Assembly: GCA_030267565.1 (NCBI GenBank)
Contig: BRXU01000003.1
Span: forward strand, 2,526,001 to 2,590,000
Length of the DNA stretch: 64,000 nucleotides
Origin: Pleodorina starrii
Lineage: Eukaryota > Chlorophyta > Chlorophyceae > Chlamydomonadales > Volvocaceae
Direction of reading: 5' to 3'
Part shown: positions 56,478-64,000 of the stretch, piece after piece
Position numbering within the stretch: the first letter of the stretch is position 1
Layout of the letters: each line of letters starts with the position of its first letter
Notes under the pieces: generated by a model
Databases searched by the model: none
The model's input: the letters and a program-made list of their open reading frames with translations, nothing else
Told to the model about the DNA's origin: nothing
Program-made: the position numbers and the translations under genes

Positions 56478-57978
56478 CCACCACTCACCACCGCTCTCCA
56501 CCACTCCCCACCGCTCACCACCGCTCATCACCACTCACCACCACTCCCCACCGCTCCCCACCGCTCCCCACCGCTCACCACCACTCGCCACCGCTCACCA
56601 CCACTCGCCGCCGCTCACCACCACTCGCCACAACTCGCCATCGCTCTCCACTGCTCACCACCACTCGCTACCACTCACCACCGCTCTCCACCGCTCCCCA
56701 CCGCTCACCACCGCTCATCACCACGCGCCACCATTCGCCACCACTCGCCATCGCTCTCCACCGCTCTCCACCACTCGCCACCACTCGCCATCGCTCCCCA
56801 CCGCTCACCACCGCTCCCCACCACCCGCCATCACTCACCATCGCTCTCCACCGCTCCCCACCGCTCACAACCGCTCATCACCACGCGCCACCATTCGCCA
56901 CCACTCGCCATCGCTCTCCACCGCTCACCACCGATCACCATCGCTCCCCACCGCTCACCACCGCTCCCCACCATTCGCCACCACTCGCCACCACTCGCCA
57001 CCGCTCACCACCACTCCCAACCGCTCACCACCGCTCACCACCGCTCACCACCGCTCACCACCGCTCACCACCGCTCTCCACCGCTCTCCACCACTCGCCA
57101 CCGCTCCCCACCGCTCACCACCACTCGCCACCGCTCCCCACCGCTCACCACCGCTCCCCACCACTCGCCGCCGCTCAACACCACTCGCCACCACTCGCCA
57201 TCGCTCTCCACCGCTCACCACCACTCGCCACCACTCGCCATCGCTCCCCACCGCTCACCACCGCTCGCCATCACTCGCCATCGCTCTCCACCACTCCCCA
57301 CCGCTCACCACCGCTCCCCACCGCTCACCACCACTCGCCACCACTCGCCACCGCTCCCCACCGCTCACCACCGCTCACCACCACTCGCCACCACTCGTCA
57401 TCGCTCTCCTCCGCTCACCACTACTCACCACCGCTCACCACCACTCGCCATCGCTTCCCACCGCTCACCACCACTCACCACCGCTCACCACCGCTCCCCA
57501 CCGCTCACACCGCTCACCACCACTCGCCATCGCTCCCCACCGCTCACCACCGCTCACCACCACCTCGCCACCGCTCACCACCGCTCACCACCGCTCTCGA
57601 CCGCTCCCCACCGCTCACCACAGCTCACCACCACCCGCCACCACTCACCACCGCTCTCCACCGCTCCCCACCGCTCTCCACCGCTCCCCACCGCTCACCA
57701 CCGCTCATCACCACGCGCCACCATTCGCCACCACTCGCCATCGCTCTCCACCGCTCACCACCGATCACCATCGCTCCCCACCGCTCACCACCGCTCCCCA
57801 CCATTCGCCACCACTCGCCATCGCTCACCACCACTCACCACCGCTCACCATCACTCGCCACCACTCGCCACCGCTCACCACCACTCGCCACCACTCGCCA
57901 CCACTCGCCATCGCTCGCTACCACTCGACATCACTCGCCACCGCTCGTCTTCCACGCATCGCTCACCACCGCTCTCCA
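56471..57978 (-). repeat. S minisatellite array (inverted, diverged subfamily), second
   Basis: About 150 monomers. It shares with the first array the rare strings CTCGTCATCG CTCTCCTCCG (54,366 and 57,394) and CCGCTCACACCGCTC (54,476 and 57,504). It is longer by about 430 bp. Confidence 0.88.
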
Positions 57979-59291
57979 CACGCAATGCTCTCTACCGCTA
58001 GTCGCGTTGTATGATTTCGTCCCGTTTTGGCCAAATCCTCTTATGTCTTGGCACCTGGATGAACCCGCGTGTCTAGCAAGCTGAAGCGCCGCGGACGTAG
58101 GACTGATGCCGAGGGCTGTCCAACTCAGCAGCAAGCTTCCCAAGCGGATGGCATCCCCGCCATCCCCGCCCTGCTGCGGCTGGATGAGCGACATGTCTAT
58201 TCGCTCCCCGCGCGCCGCCGTCTGCACGCGCGCGGCTGGCTGGCAAGCCAAGCCGCCCGCAATAGCACCAGAGCGCCCAAGCCGCCGCTGATGGTTGGCG
58301 GTGGCTGCGACTGTGCCAGCGCCCGCTGCTGTGCGTTCAAACACCCCACGACGTTGAAATGTGCACATAAAAGCCCATTGCCGTTGCCGCCGCCGCCACC
58401 GCCACCGCGGCCGCCGCCCCCGCCGCCGCCGCCGCCGCCCCCTCCACCGCCGCTGCCGTCGCCGCTTTCGCCGCCGCCGCCGCCGCTGCCGCTGGCGGCG
58501 GCGGAAGCGGCGGCGGCAGAGGCAGCGGCGGCGGCGGCGGTGGAGGCAGCGGAGGCGGCGGCGGCGGCGTCAGCAGCGGCGGCGGTGGAGGGGTGGCGGC
58601 GGCGGCTGGGGCGAAAACGGGGGCAGCAGCGGCGGCAGCGGCTGGGGAGGAGGCTGCGGCGGAGGCGGGGGCGGCGGAGGAAGCGGAGGCGGTGGCGGCG
58701 TCGGCGTCAGCGGCAGCGGCGGCGGCGGGGGCGGCGGCGGCGGCGGGCGCGGAAGCGTGGGCAACAGCGGCGGAGGCGGCGGAGGCGGCGGAGGCAGCGG
58801 CGGCGGCGGCGGCGGAGGCAGTGGTGACTGAGGGGGAGGCGGCGGCGGCGGGGGCCGAAGCGGGGACAACAGCGGCGGGCAGCGGCGGAGGCGGCGGAGG
58901 CGGAAGCGGCAGCGGTAGCGGCAGCGGCGGCGGCGGCAGCGGCGAAAGCGGAAGCGGTGGCTGCAGCGGCGGCAGCGGCGGGGGCAGAATCGGAGGCGGC
59001 GGAGGTGGCGGAGGCGGCGGAGGGGGCGGAGGCGGCGGAGGTGGCGGAGGTAGCGGCGGTGGCGGCGGCGGCGGCGGAGGCCGAGGCCGAGGCGGAGACG
59101 GCGGCGTCAGCGGCGTCAGCGTCGGCGACGGCGGCGGCGGCGGGTCTATATTTGCACGTCGTGGGGTGTTCGAACGCACAGCAGCGGGCGCTGGCACAGC
59201 CGCAGTCCCCGCCAGCGGTCATCAGCAGCGGCCTGCGCTCTCTGGTGCTATTGCGGGGGCTTGGCTGGCACGCTGCCTCTGCCTCCGCCTC

Positions 59292-59324
<33 letters not shown>

Positions 59325-59480
59325 CGCTGCCACTACCGCCTCCGCCGCTTCCGCCGTTGCCGCCTCCGCCGCCTCCGCCGCCGCCTCCGCCGCCTCCGCC
59401 GCCGCCGCCGCCTCCGCCTCCGCCGCCGCCGCCGCCGCCGCCCCCGCCGCTGCCGCCGCCGACGACGGCGACGACGCTTC
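57368..59480 (-). repeat. 3.05-kb tandem duplication, copy 2
   Basis: Second copy of about 54,340-56,477. It includes diverged Q 57,979-58,373, triplet block 58,374-59,144 and plus-oriented Q start 59,145-59,270. The final GCC block is about 40 bp shorter than in copy 1. After GACGACGGCGACGACGC copy 1 enters an S array, while copy 2 continues into GCCGTT repeats. Confidence 0.85.
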
Positions 59481-60144
59481 CGCCGCCGTGGACGACGACG
59501 TTGCCGCTGCCGTTGCCGCTGCCGTTGCCGCTGCCGAGGCCGCTGACGACACCGCTGCCGTTGCCGCGTACGTAGGACTGATGCCGAGGGCTGTCCAACT
59601 CAGCAGCAAGCTTCCCAAGCAGATGAACATGGCCGCACCCCACAGGGCCAACCGCTCAGGGGCACCGCGATGGCGGTCGGTGCGTGGCGGTCAGGAAGTC
59701 TTCGCCTGTGACGCGGCGCTGCCCACCATGATGGGTGGCGAGGTTGGGCCCCACCCACACTGGCCGCTACGGCGTCAGCCTGAGAGGTGGTCGTGAAAGC
59801 GTGGCCACAGCCGCCGTGGCAGTCCGAGGGATCCTCCGAGGAGGCTGGCAGCGGCGCCTGACGGCTCCGATGCCGACAGACCCTCCGCAGAGGCCCTCGA
59901 AGAAGCACGGCACTGCGTCGGCCGGGGTCCGCGAGGCGACGCGACGCTCCAGGGAGACGGGCCCGTCGAAAGCCACGCACGGCGGCCACCACGGGAGGCG
60001 CTGCGCCGGGCTCCCGTGCAAAGGCTGTGCGGATGACAGCGGATGACAGCACCGCCCTGCTGCGGCCGAATGAGCCAGATGTCCATTCGCTCCTCACGAG
60101 CAGCCGTCTGCACGCGCGCGGCTGGCGTGCCAGCCAAGCCGCCC
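59481..60144 (-). repeat. Terminal satellite fragment: hexamer-like stretch and truncated Q
   Basis: 59,481-59,568 holds a few CCGTTG/CCGCTG hexamers. From GTACGTAGGACTGATGCC at about 59,570 an ordinary inverted Q of the long form begins. It breaks off within GCGTGCCAGCCAAGCCGCC at 60,144, about 220 bp before its normal end. This is the right-hand boundary of the satellite field. Confidence 0.85.
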
Positions 60145-61681
60145 CCCTGCCTCTGCTGTCTTCAGGGACGCTGGTTGGGAACGCGGCCGGTGGGGCGTTG
60201 GGCGCGTTGGCCGTTGGGCGCGGGTGATCTGCTCGGATGTCCTGGTTGACGAATTTCCGCCAGCCGCAGTTGTCAGGCGTAGTTCAATGTGGCGGGGAGC
60301 GCTGCAATTGCATGGAAAAGCGCCAGGGAGAGGATGCTGCCTGGCGCTGAGCTGTTGACAAGGCAGGTCTGCCCTGGCTGTCGACCTCCGTCGTCGTCGT
60401 GCTTAGTCATGCAACGTAATTCCTTGGCGCCTGGGGCTGGGCGGCTGGCCACATATCCCTGCCGTGGGAACGAAGATGACCTGCAAATGTGCACAGTTAG
60501 AGGGTATCGATGATGTGATACGTATGCCGGGGCGCAACCAACGCCTCCTAGAACGCGACGGAAGAGCCAATCGGCGGTTCGCTCGGACGCGCGTAAGCCT
60601 AGGGCTCACGAGCACAGCTAGCGCCAAACATCTAACTGAAAGCTTCTTTAAGGCTAACGGCTAAACCGTAGGAAGAAGCTAAGTACATGTCGCGTCCGGC
60701 TGTCATGGTGCATCGTCGGTCGTCACCCCGGCCACATAAATTATTTGAGCTGATTGAGCAAAGGTTTGGATCCCCAAATTTGTTGTTATTAAATAATCGC
60801 CGGAAGTCTGTCCATCTCTATATGTTTTTTTCTGCGACAGCTACTTATAAAGCTATGTGACGCGTAATCGAGCCCGGCATGCACTTACCATACAAGCTTT
60901 GACAGTCCAAGGTGTCAACTCTCAAGCCGAGCAGGCCACTGTCGAGGAAGAGAGGCCCTGACGAAAGCTGGCTGTTAAATGGATGCTGCACGCTGCGAGC
61001 AGGTCCAGCACTGAAAGATTATGACAAATCGCCATTCCAGAGCTAGCTTCAAGTGACAGCGACGCTTGATGGTGTGTCCTGGGGTGGATGCAAGTTGCCC
61101 GTTGCGGAAATGTTGAGACGGTAAGAGACCCCTTTCGCGCTGCACGTATGCTGCCAAAATAGCTTTTCAGGTAGTCCTAGTGCATAATACAGTCCACCAA
61201 AGCCCCAAATTGCAGACTTTATGGCGAAGTCTGAGCGGGGCTGCAAAGTACCATGGCTAGCAGAGCAGGTCCTACACCGGAATGCCCACCGTATGTCTAA
61301 ATGTAAGACCTTAAAGGTCATGCGTACCGTATATGTTGTGTCCGATTTGTAAAACACCGCGGATTGCAGGGAGCACGGAGCTGCTCATCAAGCGGCATCG
61401 CCGTACCTGTTCCCAACGCTTTGCCCCAACGGCTACAGCAGGGTCAAGGGAAATGAGTAAAAATATCCCTACGAATAATGCCTAACTCAACTTGCCTCTG
61501 CCCATCGTGCTGTCATGCAGCAGCTGCCGTAACTGACAGCGGCTGGGAAAGCTGTGGGAGCAACCCTAAGTTACAACCCCCAACTCAATTGTCCCCTTTG
61601 GCCGATAGTATCTCCTTCTCCTGCATGGGCGGCTTTCTACTGTCGTGCTTTTAGGCGTTTTTCTTCTCTTGGGCCCTCCGC
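60145..61681. other. Non-satellite DNA, no gene recognised
   Basis: 1.5 kb of mixed composition, noticeably more AT-rich around 60,740-60,860. I see no satellite module, no RNA gene and no convincing coding frame; the open frames are under about 105 codons and lack shared features. A few TGTAA pentamers (the usual green-algal polyadenylation signal) occur, but not in a context that defines a gene. Confidence 0.6.
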
Positions 61682-62503
61682 TCATTTGGGTTTTTGTTCA
61701 TGAGAGGGGCACGCGCCCCCAACCATGTAACAAACACACACACACGCAACCCCCAAGCTTGCAGACTTGTGCGCATCCCTTCTGAAGTGCAGTTCGTCTC
61801 CAATATCTTCCCCCTTGAGCCCGTGCCCAGGTATCGCTACCCAGCCGGAACCCGTCGGCCGTACGTCAGTGTTTCTGGTGTTATATCGTGCCCTGAAGTA
61901 CGATATTGCCATTCGTTCGTCTCTGGTGCAGTGAACAGCTAGCTGACCCCTTGGCTCTACCCGTCCCACTGTAACAACCACAACAATAACCTCTCCAGCG
62001 CTTTGGGTCCATTCGGACTTCATCTGAGCCCAACAGACCCCAACAATGTGCGCCCTAACACGGACGAAAAACGCTGGAATATACAGGAATATAGGTGAAC
62101 AACGACACCGCTTACACGATGTCCTCCACAAAACCGCTCTGCTTAACCACCAACCGCCCAACCGCCGAATGGCGGGCGACGCGAAAACTACCAGCCACAT
62201 GAAAAGATCGTGCCCGGCCTCATACGGGCATCTGAACATCAACCTCATCAACAACCTACCTTGCTTCTGCAATGACTTCAACCAACGCTTGCGAACTTCA
62301 TCAGCACACGAGAGAGAGACATGCTGTACATCATCGGAACTCGCGCCACTACGAAGCTCTGCGCTGCCTTCAGCGCCGCCGGAATTGCCAGATCCAGCGG
62401 CGCGCCCGTAATCGACAGGAACACCGACTCCACCGATGACTGACAACTCCTTCTTCGCCGCCTCGTAGAACCCCGGCACGAGCGGCTCGCGCGCATCGGA
62501 CAA
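61682..62503 (-). CDS. Hypothetical 273-codon frame, possibly part of a decayed or spliced gene
   Basis: The longest frame in non-repetitive DNA. It opens at a TTG with a stop shortly upstream, so this is not a natural start. Residues 1-100 look most protein-like (acidic and basic residues mixed, EAAKKELSVIGG near residue 13, EVRKRWLKSLQKQGRLLMRLMF near residue 70). A hydrophobic segment follows at about 100-116. The last third looks like random translation. A neighbouring frame (62,278-62,544) also has a plausible stretch (SVESVFLSITGAPLDLAIPA), so a frameshift or an intron may separate two parts of one gene. AAG followed by GTAAAAG at about 62,512-62,503 could be a donor site. I recognise no family. 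Confidence 0.2.
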   Translation of the reverse strand: MSDAREPLVPGFYEAAKKELSVIGGVGVPVDYGRAAGSGNSGGAEGSAELRSGASSDDVQHVSLSCADEVRKRWLKSLQKQGRLLMRLMFRCPYEAGHDLFMWLVVFASPAIRRLGGWWLSRAVLWRTSCKRCRCSPIFLYIPAFFVRVRAHIVGVCWAQMKSEWTQSAGEVIVVVVTVGRVEPRGQLAVHCTRDERMAISYFRARYNTRNTDVRPTGSGWVAIPGHGLKGEDIGDELHFRRDAHKSASLGVACVCVCYMVGGACPSHEQKPK

Positions 62504-62739
62504 CTTTTACCTTCGGAAACACGAACCCCCTTGCTGACCAACACCGACCGAAACGCGACACCAGGTCAAAACCCCACGGGAGAAGCGCATCCCGAACCAT
62601 ACCCAGCTCAATGCACTCCGTCATGCCTGAACATGCCTGAAAATGCTGAGTCGGCACCGGAGAGTAGAACCCCGGCGCGACCGGCGCACAAGCGGACTGC
62701 GCTGCGGCGACGGCAACCCACGGTACCCCTGACGGGGCG

Positions 62740-62970
62740 CGCCCCTTCCCTTCCCCCTTTCCCCTTTCCCTTCGCCCGCCGCCGCCGCTGCCGCCGCGCC
62801 CCCCTCACCGCGCCCCCCTTCCCGCGCTCCCCTCACCGCGCCCCCCTCACCCCGGGTTGGGAACCCCGGGTTACGGGGCGAGCTGAGTGAGCGGAGGCAG
62901 CTGCACCAGTGGCGGCCGGAGGCGGAGGCGGAGGCAGAGGCGGGAGCGGGAGCGGGAGCGGGAGCGCATT
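62740..62970. repeat. Low-complexity C-rich and GGGAGC-rich stretch
   Basis: A pyrimidine-rich run (CCCTTCCCCCTTTCCCC) at about 62,748-62,775; GCC triplets; several copies of CTCACCGCGCCCCCCT; a GGAACCCCGGGTT direct repeat near 62,858-62,875; and about four GGAGCG hexamers at 62,940-62,966. No gene is called within it. Confidence 0.7.
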
Positions 62971-63437
62971 CACCCCTCGACGCCAGTAGTTCGCAGCCAA
63001 GGACGCCGGCGCTGGTGACGCCCCTGGCACCCGTGGCTGGCATCCTGCACCGCAGCGCGAGGCGCCATGGCTTGGGCAAGGCCCCCTATTCGATTGGCGG
63101 AACTTCCTGGGCGAATGGCGGGTGGAGGAGCTGAGGAGTGGAGGAGAGGGCGGGGACGGCGAGTCAACCGGCTGAGACGGCAGGCACAGAGCGGGAAGGG
63201 AGCGGAGGTTCCGCCGCCGCCGCCGCCGCTGTTGCCGCTCCGTCAGCCGGTGGCGCTGGTGCTGCCGCGGGTGCCGCAGATCAAGTGGACGGACCGGGCA
63301 CACGGGTGACGGAGCGCCCGGCAGGCTGGTCCCCTCGCGCCAGCAATGGGCGGCCGCCGCATCGGTGCCGGTGGAAATTCGGGCTGAGCAGGATCCGGCG
63401 GCAGGGCGCCAAGGACCAGCGACTCGGGCGCTGGTGA
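62971..63437. other. GC-rich non-satellite DNA, no gene assigned
   Basis: Open in several frames on both strands because of GC content. The stretch GCGCTGGTGACGCCCC occurs at 63,008-63,024 and again at 63,429-63,444, a short dispersed duplication. No start codon context, splice pattern or domain lets me choose a coding frame. Confidence 0.5.
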
Positions 63438-63985
63438 CGCCCCGGCAGCAGCTTATTGCTGGGGCTGCTGCTGCTGTTGGTGCGGTGGTGGGTTCCGTCG
63501 CTGTTCCGTCCCTGCTGCAGCCCCAGCGACGGAGGCGGCCCCGACGTTGCGGCGGCGACGGCGGCGGTGGGGCTGGGGTCTGCGGGCCAGGTCGCGGAGG
63601 CGGTTCCGGAGCTCATCCCCACGGGCGATGGGCCGGCAGGCCAGGTGAGTCTTGCGGCGGATGCGGTACGATATGTAGCCAGCTAGCCACAGACCCGCTG
63701 CGATGTGGTTGTTCTCTCGTTGCGGCTCGGGTGGGGTGGTCTGGATGCACCGCCGGCGGCGGAGAGGGTTTGGCAGTTGGTTTGCGACCGGTGCGCTGAT
63801 GTCGTCAGCTTCGGATGTTGACGCTCCCTCCGCCCCGCCGGCTGTTTGCCGTCCTCCTGCAGCCGCCACCACCGAAGCAGCAGCAGCAGCAATCGCACGA
63901 GGTGGGCTCGGCGCCCCTGGTCCCGGAGCCGCGGGGCTCAAGCGGCGTGGCGGGCGCCGCCGGTGCAGCGTTGCGAGTGCCCTGA
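63438..63985 (+). CDS. Tentative two-exon gene piece (partial, hypothetical)
   Basis: The plus frame from 63,438 to 63,645 starts after a TGA and has no ATG, so it would be an internal exon. It encodes a hydrophobic stretch near its start (LLGLLLLLVRWWVPSLF) and then an Ala/Gly-rich part ending PTGDGPAGQ. It stops exactly at CCAG followed by GTGAGT (63,646), a strong donor. An acceptor at GTCGTCAG (63,808) would give a 163-nt intron and a second exon 63,809-63,982, in the same phase, with a Gln run (PPPKQQQQQ) and a TGA at 63,983. A minus-strand frame over the same region (63,453-63,941) looks about as plausible, and GC-rich DNA readily produces such frames. Function unknown. Confidence 0.18.
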
Positions 63986-64000
63986 GCGGCCACCGCCGCC

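Noticed and set aside
1..64000. tRNA, rRNA or other structured RNA genes
   Set aside because: I scanned for recognisable conserved tRNA boxes and rRNA segments and saw none. A covariance-model search would be needed to exclude small RNAs.

Overview
The window looks like nuclear DNA of a green alga, most likely a chlamydomonad/volvocine relative. Four short tracts of the 8-base telomere repeat CCCTAAAA/TTTTAGGG are present, which is the Chlamydomonas-type telomere sequence. The DNA is extremely GC-rich with abundant GGC/GCC tracts, and nothing resembles bacterial gene organisation. I do not recognise the repeat family and assign no species. About 56 kb of the 64 kb is complex satellite. I see no securely supported protein-coding, rRNA or tRNA gene; nearly all long open frames are by-products of stop-free GC-rich repeats.

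Layout. (1) 1-39,832: a plus-oriented field of composite units. Each unit has a non-repetitive block P (about 520 bp, or a shorter P' of about 370 bp), a GGC-rich block G, a non-repetitive block Q (about 730-820 bp) that begins with a short AT-rich island, and then either S (a 10-bp minisatellite, consensus about GGTGGYGAGY) or T (GGCAGC-type hexamer/trinucleotide DNA plus a 150-bp non-repetitive tail). S-type and T-type units alternate strictly from about 2 kb to 37.6 kb, making a dimeric higher-order repeat. Superimposed are an 8.0-8.3 kb tandem duplication (about 7.9-24.1 kb), a 2.63-kb duplication inside a 6.5-kb S array (32.3-37.6 kb) and two pure hexamer tracts of about 126 and 236 copies. 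(2) 39,941-44,750: a large inverted repeat with arms of about 2.5 and 2.3 kb around a 16-bp spacer at 42,445-42,460. The inner 1.1 kb of the arms is nearly identical, while the outer parts are diverged and carry indels. Each arm holds two telomere-type tracts, all pointing away from the centre. (3) 44,775-60,144: the same satellite family in the opposite orientation, including a 3.7-kb S array, a further hexamer tract, and a diverged subfamily duplicated in tandem with a period of about 3.05 kb. (4) 60,145-64,000: essentially non-satellite DNA of more ordinary composition, with only weak coding candidates.

The window therefore reads as a subtelomere-like or heterochromatic satellite domain organised as an inverted pair around a palindrome, with the edge of ordinary chromosome at 60.1 kb. 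The strand bias also inverts: the plus strand is G-rich left of the palindrome and C-rich right of it. The most notable object is the palindrome with outward-facing telomere motifs. Its orientation is opposite to that expected from a simple telomere-telomere fusion. Unit boundaries are given to within roughly 5-20 bp, read by eye.
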